A stretch of 27,633 nucleotides of DNA, taken from positions 1 through 27,633 of the forward strand of contig JBBQUP010000044.1 of the NCBI GenBank assembly GCA_038212305.1, written 5' to 3'. The notes beneath the pieces were generated by a model that was given only the letters and a program-made list of their open reading frames with translations, was not told the DNA's origin and did no database searches. This document shows, piece by piece, positions 6,942 to 15,378 of the stretch. Within the stretch, counting starts at the first letter, position 1. Each line of letters begins with the position of its first letter. Position numbers and translations under genes: made by a program. Source of the stretch: JBBQUP01 sp038212305 (GTDB lineage: Bacteria > Bacteroidota > Bacteroidia > Bacteroidales > Marinilabiliaceae).

Positions 6942-8786
6942 ATGTGTGGGATAACTGGAATACTTTCTTTCAATAACGCAAGTGTGTCATTTTCATCAAT
7001 TTATTCCATGACACAAACCATTAACCATCGAGGACCTGATGGGGAGGGATTTTTAATTGTCAATCCGACAAAAACAACGTTATTCCATCAACCTATTCAG
7101 AGTCAAAATTCAGAAGGCTTTGGTTTCCTTGCATTGGGACATAAGCGGTTAAGTATTCTCGACTTGTCAGATAGAGGTTTGCAGCCAATGAGTTACCAGT
7201 CGAGTTGGATTGTTTATAATGGCGAGGTGTATAATTATAAAGAGTTGAAGGTTGAGCTAGAAGCTTTGGGACATCAATTTATAACTTCAACCGATACCGA
7301 AGTTATTTTAGCTGCCTACAATCAGTGGGGAAAAGCGTGCGTTGAGCGGTTGAATGGGATGTTTGCCTTTGCTATTTATGATAGTATAAAAACTAAGTTG
7401 TTTTTGGCTCGTGATCGATTTGGCATAAAGCCTCTCTATTATTTTTATAATGGATCCTATTTTTTATTTGCCAGCGAGGCCAAAGCATTGTTACAGCATC
7501 CTATTGTTGATCGATCGCCCGATTTAGCGCAATGCCAACACATCGCCCAAAAAGGCAATTGCGAATGGGAATCTGATACACCATTCAAATCGATTAAACG
7601 GTTTCCATCCGCCTCTTTCCTTGAATTGGATTGTAAAAATGCAAATCAATTGTCATTTGTTAATTATTGGAAACCACAGGTTTATAGTCAAAGACATCAA
7701 TATAATGAAGCTGAATTCAATCATTTGACTGACGAATATTTTCGGTTGTTAAATGAGAGTTTGGTCATTCGACTTCGAAGTGATGTTACTGTTGGATCAG
7801 CTTTATCCGGAGGACTCGATAGTTCTTCGTTGGTTTATCTGGTAAATCAGCATTTAAGTGGGCAGCAAGCACATGACTTGCAAAAAACATTTTCGAATGT
7901 GTATCGCAACGAAAATTTAGCGCATTTCGATGAGAGTAAATTTATGCATGAGTTAGCTCACAAATTAAAACTAAACGCTTTTTTTACAGAACCTAATGCT
8001 GATTTATTGCCACTAATCTACCCTAAATTAATATGGCATATGGATTTCCCTCCAGCCGATTCGTGCATGTCCGGATGGCATGTCTATCAGCTTGCTGCAC
8101 AAAACAACGTTAAAGTAACTATCGATGGTCAAGGTGCTGATGAAATATTGGCAGGATACAATCGGTATTTTGTTAATCATCTAGCAAATAGTGGGTTAGG
8201 AGGTTTTGCAATGGAAGCCATCCAGTTAAAACACAACAGTGGCAAAGGGCAGTCGTTCGTAATAGCCTCGTTGGTTTTGAACCTTGTTAAACGTATTATT
8301 TCGCAACAAAAACTCGAGAACAGTTTAATTAAAAAGCAGCGAAATCCGGATATGATTTTGCCTTTAAACGATCGATTGGCATTTGATACAACGCACGAAT
8401 TGGTTAACCTTTTGCACTATAGCGATCGACTTTCGATGGCTCATTCGGTTGAATCGCGATTGCCATTTTTGGATAATCACTTGGTAGATTTTGTGCTGAA
8501 TGTCCCTGCTTGTTACAAAATACATAACGGATTTACAAAATATTTGGCTCGAAAAGCATTTTCCAATCATTTGCCTGCCAATATTGTATGGCGAAAAGAT
8601 AAAATGGGTTTTCCGAACGGAGATGCTTATTGGTTTAAAGGACAGCACAAACAGTGGATGGAAGATGAAATAAATGGCTCACGATTGTTGAAAGAATTGA
8701 ATGTTTCTAATGGTCGGAATTCGTATTCAATAAATGATCGGGTGCGACAGCTAAATATTGCCTTATGGGAGCGCGTTTTTTTGTAA
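6942..8786 (+). CDS. asnB: AsnB-type glutamine-dependent amidotransferase
   Basis: Two-domain enzyme of 614 residues. The N-terminal class II glutaminase domain starts MCGITGIL, so Cys2 becomes the catalytic N-terminal Cys. It also shows NHRGPDGEG (28–36), NGEVYNYKEL (93–102) and LARDRFGIKPLYY (155–167). The C-terminal synthetase domain has the PP-loop SGGLDSS (289–295), DGQGADEILAGYNRY and a late SVESRLPFLD block. Chemically it transfers ammonia from glutamine to an AMP-activated carboxylate. Inside a surface-polysaccharide block the substrate is more likely a sugar carboxylate, as for WbpS-type enzymes that make uronamides, than aspartate; that is inference. Gaps of 77 bases before and 79 after contain no clear promoter. 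Confidence 0.93.
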   Translation: MCGITGILSFNNASVSFSSIYSMTQTINHRGPDGEGFLIVNPTKTTLFHQPIQSQNSEGFGFLALGHKRLSILDLSDRGLQPMSYQSSWIVYNGEVYNYKELKVELEALGHQFITSTDTEVILAAYNQWGKACVERLNGMFAFAIYDSIKTKLFLARDRFGIKPLYYFYNGSYFLFASEAKALLQHPIVDRSPDLAQCQHIAQKGNCEWESDTPFKSIKRFPSASFLELDCKNANQLSFVNYWKPQVYSQRHQYNEAEFNHLTDEYFRLLNESLVIRLRSDVTVGSALSGGLDSSSLVYLVNQHLSGQQAHDLQKTFSNVYRNENLAHFDESKFMHELAHKLKLNAFFTEPNADLLPLIYPKLIWHMDFPPADSCMSGWHVYQLAAQNNVKVTIDGQGADEILAGYNRYFVNHLANSGLGGFAMEAIQLKHNSGKGQSFVIASLVLNLVKRIISQQKLENSLIKKQRNPDMILPLNDRLAFDTTHELVNLLHYSDRLSMAHSVESRLPFLDNHLVDFVLNVPACYKIHNGFTKYLARKAFSNHLPANIVWRKDKMGFPNGDAYWFKGQHKQWMEDEINGSRLLKELNVSNGRNSYSINDRVRQLNIALWERVFL

Positions 8787-8865
8787 TAATAATGACGAAT
8801 ATTCCTTTTAACTGATTAATTAATAGTGCTTTTGCACTTTTCGAAATCTAATACCTCGATTGAAA

Positions 8866-10074
8866 ATGGCTGAAAAAAAATTGCTCTTTGTTTACCCTAT
8901 TGGTTATTGTCGCAAAGGAGAAGTGCGTAATTTTCATGTGATGTTCGAGCATTTATTGCCCTTGTTAAAAGCAAGCAAAACAAAGGTTATTTTGGTGGTA
9001 TTAAATAATTTGCCGGGTGAAATAAAGGAAGCTAAAACCTATTTTTCGACAGTTGGTATTGATGGTGATTTTGAGCAAATCTATTTCGAACGTCAATATC
9101 CTCGCGGAAAGTTTTACTATCAAATTATTCAGGCATTTAAAAATAGTCGGAATCTGCTTAAAATAATTCGTCAGCAACAACCCAATGTGGTTTATGGATA
9201 CAATTATATAGGTACTTTTTATCCTGCTTTGGCCAAGTTGTTTGTGCGGTTTAAACTAATTTTTGATCTTCGAGGTGATCGAGTAGCTGAAATTAAAGAA
9301 GCTGGAGCATCGGAATTTAAGGTGTTTTTAAAAGGATTAATGGAGAAGCTGTTGTTTGCCAAAACCGATTTGTTATTTACCGTAAGCGACGATTTTAAAG
9401 CTATCCCATCTCATATTAAGCGAGTTCCGAAATATAATTTTTACAATCCCGAAATTTTCAATTATCTACCCCAAAAGGCTTCAGAAAAACGAGGTGAATT
9501 AGGATTAAGTGGTCGATTTATCTGGCTTTATTCGGGTTCCGATCATCATTATCAGATGCTTGATTGGATGGCCAGTTTTTTTGCACAGTTTCACTATCTC
9601 TATCCTGAATCGTTTTGGTTGATTAATAGCTCATCTTCACCAACCAGTTTTCATCAGGCATTGGCCAAAGCAAATGTTCCTAAATCGGCCTATCAAATTC
9701 GAAAATTAAATGCAACCGAGTTAAACGATATTCAAATGGTGGCCGATGCTGCATTTCTCGTACGAGAAGATTTATTGCTGAATCATTGTGCTTTCCCTAC
9801 TAAGTTTGCTGAGTATTTGGCGAGTGGAGTGCCGGTGTTCATTTCGCCTCATGTGCATACATTGGTTCCAATGGTTGTAAATAATCAGCTTGGAATGGTC
9901 GTTGATTTTCATGAACCAATTGAGCGTTTAACCCCCAAAATACATCAGTTTTTTTATCAAAATAGCGGTCTAAAACAACGATGTGCCACTTTTGCCTTAG
10001 ATAATTTAACATGGGTGAATCGCGCAAGTCATGTTCATGCGGTGTTCAACGATCTTTTAAATGAGGAATCATGA
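8866..10074 (+). CDS. Glycosyltransferase, GT4-like (GT-B fold)
   Basis: About 402 residues. N-terminal Rossmann half starts KKLLFVYPIG; the central part has IFDLRGDRVAEIKEAG and LLFTVSDDFKA. The C-terminal half ends with CAFPTKFAEYLASGVPVFIS, the donor-binding segment whose Glu is diagnostic of GT4-type enzymes. Expected to transfer a sugar in the cytosol during repeat-unit assembly; specificity unknown. An upstream TTG at 8860 is possible, but the ATG at 8866 sits right before the first beta strand. A small hairpin (AGTGC–TTTT–GCACT, 8825–8838) precedes it. It overlaps the next gene by ATGA. Confidence 0.87.
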   Translation: MAEKKLLFVYPIGYCRKGEVRNFHVMFEHLLPLLKASKTKVILVVLNNLPGEIKEAKTYFSTVGIDGDFEQIYFERQYPRGKFYYQIIQAFKNSRNLLKIIRQQQPNVVYGYNYIGTFYPALAKLFVRFKLIFDLRGDRVAEIKEAGASEFKVFLKGLMEKLLFAKTDLLFTVSDDFKAIPSHIKRVPKYNFYNPEIFNYLPQKASEKRGELGLSGRFIWLYSGSDHHYQMLDWMASFFAQFHYLYPESFWLINSSSSPTSFHQALAKANVPKSAYQIRKLNATELNDIQMVADAAFLVREDLLLNHCAFPTKFAEYLASGVPVFISPHVHTLVPMVVNNQLGMVVDFHEPIERLTPKIHQFFYQNSGLKQRCATFALDNLTWVNRASHVHAVFNDLLNEES

Positions 10075-11297
10075 AAACCAATCAATTCAAACCACCCAAG
10101 AAAATATTGGCTGTACTAAACCTATCGGATAATTTTGGTGGAGCTGAAAAACGTTACATCAACCTATTTAATTATTTAGATAAGGAGCGAGATGATTTTA
10201 TTTTGGTGATAAACAATGTGTTATATCAAATTTTAAATGAAGGAGGGATTCTACATCCAAGCAAAAATATAGAGCTGTTTTACCCGCCTTTTTATTCCCA
10301 TAAAAGAGTCGAAAAAAATGCAGGCGATCATAAATCGCACACGATTGAGGTTGATAAAAAGCCTGCGGGAATTCGAAGTTGGTTAGGAGCTAATAAGTAT
10401 TTTGTAAAAACATTTATTATATGGTTGAGCTACACACGTTTTTTATTTAAGCTAAAACGCAAATATACTTTTAACTGGATTTATGGGGTTTGGAGCGGAG
10501 GCATGTTTAGTTGGCCATTTTGCAAACTCACTGGATGTAAACTTATTTACAGTGCCAATAGTCATAACGAATTATCAATGTTTCGCGGTTATTTGCAATA
10601 TTTCGATTCGCAATATTCGGTGGTTAAACATGCCGATAGAATAGATTTTTTAGCACCGGGCTTAGTCCGCGAATTTGAAGCCGAGGCAGGCACTATTCCT
10701 GCTTCAAAAATTTCGATTACACCTAATAGCTTTGCCGATTACACGAACTATTTACCTCAATTTCCAAAAGAGAATTGGGTCGTATTCATGTCAAGGTTAA
10801 ACCATTTGAAAAATCCTTTACTTTTTTGCGAAGCAGCCAAGTTGTTTGGTGAGCGTTATCAAGTCTTTAGCTCAGTGCAATTTATTATTGGCGGCGATGG
10901 GCCAATGGCATCAGCTGTTCAGGAGTTCATTGCTGAAAATCCTGAATGTAATTTAAAGTATTTAGGATTAGTTATGAAACCATGGGAGATTTTAAATAAA
11001 TCAAAAGTGTTTCTAGCGATTGGTGAGTATGAGAATTACCCTAGTCAGATTGCATTAGAAGCCATGGCCGCCGGAAATGCGATTGTTGCCACCGATGTGG
11101 GTGATACTCGTTGGTTGATTTCTGAAAACGAAGGTGAATTGGTCGAAAATAATGTAGAAAAGATTTGTGATGCCATCTTAGAATTGATTAGCGACGATGG
11201 AATTTGCAAGCAGAAAGGGATAAATGCGCGCCATGCAGCTTTAAATAAGCACAGTGTTGAAAGTTTTGTGAACTATTTTGTGAGTCTTTTTTCATGA
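10071..11297 (+). CDS. Glycosyltransferase family 4
   Basis: GT-B fold protein of 408 residues. The N-terminal NLSDNFGGAEKRYINLF segment contains the GGAE acceptor-side loop typical of GT4. The C-terminal domain has VVFMSRLNHLKNP, FIIGGDGPM, and YPSQIALEAMAAGNAIVATDVG, the family's EX7E-type donor site. It probably adds a sugar to the lipid-linked oligosaccharide in the cytoplasm. The start overlaps the preceding stop (ATGA), indicating translational coupling of two consecutive transferases. Residues about 88–125 form a basic insertion and hydrophobic patch that may contact the membrane. Confidence 0.92.
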   Translation: MKTNQFKPPKKILAVLNLSDNFGGAEKRYINLFNYLDKERDDFILVINNVLYQILNEGGILHPSKNIELFYPPFYSHKRVEKNAGDHKSHTIEVDKKPAGIRSWLGANKYFVKTFIIWLSYTRFLFKLKRKYTFNWIYGVWSGGMFSWPFCKLTGCKLIYSANSHNELSMFRGYLQYFDSQYSVVKHADRIDFLAPGLVREFEAEAGTIPASKISITPNSFADYTNYLPQFPKENWVVFMSRLNHLKNPLLFCEAAKLFGERYQVFSSVQFIIGGDGPMASAVQEFIAENPECNLKYLGLVMKPWEILNKSKVFLAIGEYENYPSQIALEAMAAGNAIVATDVGDTRWLISENEGELVENNVEKICDAILELISDDGICKQKGINARHAALNKHSVESFVNYFVSLFS

Positions 11298-11465
11298 TTT
11301 GGGAACAAGTGAATCGACTTGGCGTTACATTTTGTAATATTTAGTTATTTGAATGCTTAAATTATCTGTTTAACAAAGCATAGCACGGATTGGTAAAATA
11401 GTTGATTTTCAATAGTGCGAAGTTCCTCTCTAAATCATAGATTTGTTTAAAATAAGCTTTTCCCG
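11298..11465. other. 168-base gap with a possible internal promoter
   Basis: No reading frame of note. The segment is AT-rich and holds one perfect TAnnTTTG box (11438–11445) near its 3' end. Confidence 0.45.
11438..11445 (+). promoter_or_regulatory. Candidate internal promoter -7 box
   Basis: TAGATTTG matches the Bacteroidota -7 element perfectly, but no TTTG lies 19–21 bases upstream. A start near 11452 would give a leader of only about 14 bases before the TTG start of the next gene. It could let the distal part of the block be transcribed separately; this is weak evidence. Confidence 0.25.
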
Positions 11466-12395
11466 TTGGATAAAAAACTCTCTATATTATTTGTTTGTAG
11501 TGGCAACACGCGCTACGGACGTTCACCGAATGTTAATTTCCAAGCCCAAGGGTTAATTAATGAAAGTGTTGAAGTAGTGTTTTTCGACATTCTTGGACGC
11601 GGCATCACTGGCTATATAAAAAACATAAAAAAACTAAGGCAACATCTGAAAATTAACAAGTACGATGTGGTTCATGCGCATTATGGGTTAAGTGGTATGG
11701 CCGCAGCATTAGCTGGAGCTAAGCCATTAATTGTCACCTTAATGGGTAGTGATATTCATTTAGGTTGCATTATTAATGTGTTGAATCGTTTTTTTAGTCG
11801 CAATTATTGGGATACGACTTTAATAATGAGCGAGATGATGCGAAAACGCGTTCGTTTACCCAACGCTTTAATTTTATCAAACGGAGTGGATACCTCTTTT
11901 TTTAAGCAAGGCAATCGCGACGAGGCAAGGAAAACCATGGATTATCCAGATAAAAAAGTCGTTGTTTGGGTTTCGCATCCCGAACGACCTGAGAAAAATT
12001 ACCCCCTAGCCGAAGCTGCTTTCAAGCTTTTAAACCGCAATGATGTGGTGTTAAAACCACTTTTTGGAATGGATGCTAAAGCACTTTTGCTTCATTATCA
12101 GGCAGCTGATGTGTTGTTGCTTACTTCTTTTCGCGAAGGGTCGCCCAATGTGATAAAAGAAGCTATGGCTTGCGGATTGCCTATTGTTACAGTGCCTGTA
12201 GGCGATGTGGCCGAAATAACTCAGGGTTTAACTGGTTGTTATGTGGTTGAATCCAAAGCCGATTTAGTGGCTCAAGCTATTGAAAAAGCTATAAATGAGC
12301 CCATTCCAACCAATGGGCCGGAGTTGATAAAACCTTATGATATAGTGGAAGTTAGCAGACAATTGATTAGTCAGTATCAAAAACTAGTGAAATAG
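11466..12395 (+). CDS. Glycosyltransferase family 4, TTG start
   Basis: A 309-residue GT4-like enzyme. Visible are the first strand KLSILFVCSGN, VHAHYGLSG, the VTLMGSDIH segment, SNGVDTSFF, and the donor-site block FREGSPNVIKEAMACGLPIVTVPVGD containing the EX7E glutamates. It is short for the family (often 350–400). Start choice: the first beta strand begins immediately after TTG at 11466, an in-frame TAA lies at 11448–11450, and no ATG or GTG lies between, so TTG is the only common start that keeps the fold intact. The next gene begins two bases after its stop. Confidence 0.88.
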   Translation: MDKKLSILFVCSGNTRYGRSPNVNFQAQGLINESVEVVFFDILGRGITGYIKNIKKLRQHLKINKYDVVHAHYGLSGMAAALAGAKPLIVTLMGSDIHLGCIINVLNRFFSRNYWDTTLIMSEMMRKRVRLPNALILSNGVDTSFFKQGNRDEARKTMDYPDKKVVVWVSHPERPEKNYPLAEAAFKLLNRNDVVLKPLFGMDAKALLLHYQAADVLLLTSFREGSPNVIKEAMACGLPIVTVPVGDVAEITQGLTGCYVVESKADLVAQAIEKAINEPIPTNGPELIKPYDIVEVSRQLISQYQKLVK

Positions 12396-12397
12396 TC

Positions 12398-13162
12398 ATG
12401 AGAGATTTTACGTTAGCTGCCTATCAATTGTTGTTAGAGACACTGCAATCAAGTAATTATATGCTTGGCACATTTCAACAGTTTGTGTCAAATGCTGAAT
12501 TGACTGAATTTGTTGTGCTCAGGCACGATGTGGATCGACTTCCCAAATTAGCTCTCGAGAAAGCAAAGTTGGAAAACCGCATGGGTATTAAAAGCACCTA
12601 TTATTTTCGAATGATTCCATCTATTTTTAAACCGCAGATAATAAGGGCAATACATGATTTAGGACACGAGATTGGATATCATTACGAAGATTTGGCTATG
12701 GCTAATGGCAATAGAGATCAAGCGTTGAAAATGTTTCACAACAACTTGGAAACATTGCGAACCATTGTGCCTGTTTCAACCATTTGCATGCATGGTAGTC
12801 CGTTGTCGAAATACGATAACCGCGATTTATTACCGTACATTAATTTTGCTGAAAATCAAATTTTGGGAGAACCCTATCAGGAAATGAATCCCGAGAAATG
12901 GATCTATTATACCGATTCGGCAAGGCGTTGGGATGGAGATGCATTTGTTGTGCGCGATAAAACCAGTTCAACTCGCAAACAAATGGCTCGCAGTACTTTC
13001 GATTTAATTAAAATCGTTTCAGATCGCTTAGATTCTCCTTTTTTGATGATTACAACACATCCCGAGAGATGGTGTAATAATAACATTCAATGGCTGAAAC
13101 AGCTTGTTTTACAATCAGTTAAAAATAGGATGAAACAACTTTTAATTATCCTAAAAAAATAA
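12398..13162 (+). CDS. Second polysaccharide deacetylase-like protein
   Basis: 254 residues with NodB-type signatures: VLRHDVDR (residues 40–47) supplies the catalytic Asp and metal ligand, GHEIGYHYED (89–98) the His pair, and MHGSPLSKYDNR a later active-site loop. It is not similar at motif level to the deacetylase at 4905–5933 (HDVD against DYE; GYHYE against HIHPHW), so this is not a duplication. No signal peptide is seen; cytosolic action on a sugar precursor or lipid-linked intermediate is likely. Two bases separate it from the GT4 gene upstream and eight from the FemAB-like gene downstream. Confidence 0.8.
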   Translation: MRDFTLAAYQLLLETLQSSNYMLGTFQQFVSNAELTEFVVLRHDVDRLPKLALEKAKLENRMGIKSTYYFRMIPSIFKPQIIRAIHDLGHEIGYHYEDLAMANGNRDQALKMFHNNLETLRTIVPVSTICMHGSPLSKYDNRDLLPYINFAENQILGEPYQEMNPEKWIYYTDSARRWDGDAFVVRDKTSSTRKQMARSTFDLIKIVSDRLDSPFLMITTHPERWCNNNIQWLKQLVLQSVKNRMKQLLIILKK

Positions 13163-13170
13163 TATTTCGA

Positions 13171-14226
13171 ATGGCTGTTACTGATTTAACCTATCATATC
13201 GAAAGTATTACCTCTCCTGATGCAGCTGTTTTAGAGGAGTGGAATGATTTTGTTGTCAATGTTCCCAAAGGCACAGTTTTTCAGGGAAGTGCCATGTTTA
13301 AACTATACTTTCACGTTGAGGGTCATCATCCATTTTTGCTGGTATTAAGAGGGCAATCGGGTCAAATCGAGGGAGGTTGTTTAGCCGTTCGAATGTCCAA
13401 TGGCAAAGGGTTGATGGCTCGATTCTCTGAACGCGTTTTAATTATTGGTGGCCCTTTAATTAGTCAAAGTGATTCATCCGCTGGGAGGTTACTCATTCAG
13501 CAATTAAAGCAGCTTTGTCGAAAAACGGCTGTTTACATCGAATTCCGTCCTATCGATACGTTTATTGAGGATGATTTATTTAAGCTCAATGAATTTAAAT
13601 ACGAAGATCATTTAAATATTTTATTGGATGCTACTAATGGCACTGAACCTATTTGGAAAAATCTTTCTGCCTCGCGTAGGAATGGCATTAGTAAATCCAA
13701 GCGTCGCGGAGTGGTTTGTCGTTCTATAAACAATCATGATTTTGCACAAGCCTATCAAATACTTAAAAATCACTATCAGCACATTGGAGTTCCCATGCCT
13801 TCGCAAAGTTATTTTGCTTATATTCATGATGTTATGAATCCAGCAGGTGATGCCATTGTTATGGGTGCGTATCAAAACGATACGCTTATTGGTGCTTTGT
13901 TTGCGTTAATCGATAATCGAGCTGTTTACAATCATTATGTGGCTTCCGATTATGCTACGTTTCATTTGAAGCCTAACGATTTACTAATTTGGAGTGGCAT
14001 TGAAGAGGCTGTGAAGCGAGGTTGCAAATATTTTGATTTTATGGGAGCGGGCAAGCCTCAAAAAAAATATGGCGTTCGCGATTTTAAGTTGCGTTTTGGA
14101 GGTGAGATGTATCATCCAGGGCGTTATTTGTGGATTTCAAAACCGCATATTTATTATATGGGCGTGCTTGCCTTAAAAATGTTGAATGTATTAAAACCCT
14201 TAAAGCGTCTGGTTTTTAAAGACTAA
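13171..14226 (+). CDS. FemAB/GNAT-type acyltransferase
   Basis: 351 residues, with the two-lobed GNAT layout of FemAB-like proteins. The WKNLSASRRNGISKSKRRGV segment at about residues 162–181 is the conserved basic motif after the first lobe. YNHYVASDYATFHLKPNDLLIW and KYFDFMGAGKPQKKYGVRDFKLRFGGE mark the second acetyltransferase-like lobe. Family members transfer amino acids from aminoacyl-tRNA or acyl groups to cell-wall or polysaccharide amino sugars. Here an acyl or aminoacyl decoration of an amino sugar in the repeat unit is a reasonable inference. Closely packed with its neighbours (8 bases before, 3 after). Confidence 0.8.
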   Translation: MAVTDLTYHIESITSPDAAVLEEWNDFVVNVPKGTVFQGSAMFKLYFHVEGHHPFLLVLRGQSGQIEGGCLAVRMSNGKGLMARFSERVLIIGGPLISQSDSSAGRLLIQQLKQLCRKTAVYIEFRPIDTFIEDDLFKLNEFKYEDHLNILLDATNGTEPIWKNLSASRRNGISKSKRRGVVCRSINNHDFAQAYQILKNHYQHIGVPMPSQSYFAYIHDVMNPAGDAIVMGAYQNDTLIGALFALIDNRAVYNHYVASDYATFHLKPNDLLIWSGIEEAVKRGCKYFDFMGAGKPQKKYGVRDFKLRFGGEMYHPGRYLWISKPHIYYMGVLALKMLNVLKPLKRLVFKD

Positions 14227-14229
14227 AAT

Positions 14230-15312
14230 ATGACCATATTTATTGATATTGGACATCCGGCTCATGTGCATTATTTCAAGAATTTCATTCATGAGATGAA
14301 AAAACGTGGCCACCAAACTGTGGTTTCGGCACGTAATCGCAAGTACGTTTTCGAACTACTCGATGCCTATAAAATTCCTTACCACAACCGAGGAACTGGC
14401 TCTAAGTCAACGCTGGGAAAAATTATCTATTTATTCAAAGCTGTGTGGTTTCAATATCGATTAGCTAAAAAATATAAGGTCGATTTATTTCTCGATTTTG
14501 GAACTGTATATGCGGGACCAGCATCCGGATTATTGCGGAAACCCTACCTCGCATTCGAAGATACCGAAACGGCTATGCTTTATCAGCGATTGATTAAGCC
14601 ATTTGTCGCAAAGGTATATACCTCAAATTGGTTTGAGGTTGATTTGGGGGCAAAGCAAGAACGATTTGCAGGTTTTATGGAGTTGTGTTATTTGCATCCC
14701 AATTGGTTTACACCCGATAAAAATGTGGTTTCGGAGTTGGGAATTGCCGAAGGTGAACACTATGTTATTGTGCGTTTTGTTGACTGGACTGCATGGCACG
14801 ATCGAGGCCATCAAGGGATGAGTCATGCAAATAAACTCAAGCTGATTGATGCCTTATCGGCTCATGGCAAGGTGTTTATATCATCTGATGAGCCTTTGCC
14901 CGATTCGTTAGAGCAGTATCAATTCCCCTTGCCTGCGCATCGAATGCACCATGCCATTGCTTTTGCCACGCTGCTAGTTGGTGAAAGTTCAACCATGGCA
15001 TCCGAAGCATCCATGTTAGGTACACCTTCGATTTTTATGGATAACGATGGACGTGGTTATCCGCGTTACTTAGAGGATGAATATGGTTTAGTGCGAAATT
15101 TCACCGAGTCGGATTCTGATCAGGAGTTGGCTATTCAAACATCGGCAGCCATGTTTATTGACGATAGCTATAAGCAAAAAGCCATTAATCAGCGCGAAGT
15201 GTTATTGGGAAATTGTATCGATGTGACTGCGTTTATGATTTCGGAAGTTGAAAAATATCTACATCCTAAACGGTCGCGGTCAATGCAACATAATACCGCA
15301 GATTTCAACTAA
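14230..15312 (+). CDS. DUF354 family protein (GT-B-like)
   Basis: 360 residues beginning FIDIGHPAHVHYFKN, the signature opening of DUF354 (PF04007), followed by HEMKKRGHQTVVSARNR. The C-terminal half has GESSTMASEASMLGTPSIF, which resembles the nucleotide-sugar-binding segment of GT-B enzymes such as UDP-GlcNAc 2-epimerase and MurG. The family has no firmly established reaction known to me but recurs in polysaccharide loci of bacteria and archaea. A sugar transferase or epimerase-like role is plausible. It is the last gene before the Fic insertion. Confidence 0.88.
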   Translation: MTIFIDIGHPAHVHYFKNFIHEMKKRGHQTVVSARNRKYVFELLDAYKIPYHNRGTGSKSTLGKIIYLFKAVWFQYRLAKKYKVDLFLDFGTVYAGPASGLLRKPYLAFEDTETAMLYQRLIKPFVAKVYTSNWFEVDLGAKQERFAGFMELCYLHPNWFTPDKNVVSELGIAEGEHYVIVRFVDWTAWHDRGHQGMSHANKLKLIDALSAHGKVFISSDEPLPDSLEQYQFPLPAHRMHHAIAFATLLVGESSTMASEASMLGTPSIFMDNDGRGYPRYLEDEYGLVRNFTESDSDQELAIQTSAAMFIDDSYKQKAINQREVLLGNCIDVTAFMISEVEKYLHPKRSRSMQHNTADFN

Positions 15313-15378
15313 AAGATAAGAATGATTGTAACTTTACGCTGATAATTACCGAGTGACAGCATAGAAAACATTAAGATT

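Noticed and set aside
8825..8841. Hairpin AGTGC-TTTT-GCACT before the GT4 gene as a terminator
   Set aside because: A five-base-pair stem with only three following Ts is too weak to call termination inside an operon-like block.
14603..14826. Small frames on both strands within the DUF354 gene
   Set aside because: They are out-of-frame shadows of a well-supported gene, with no start context or family likeness.
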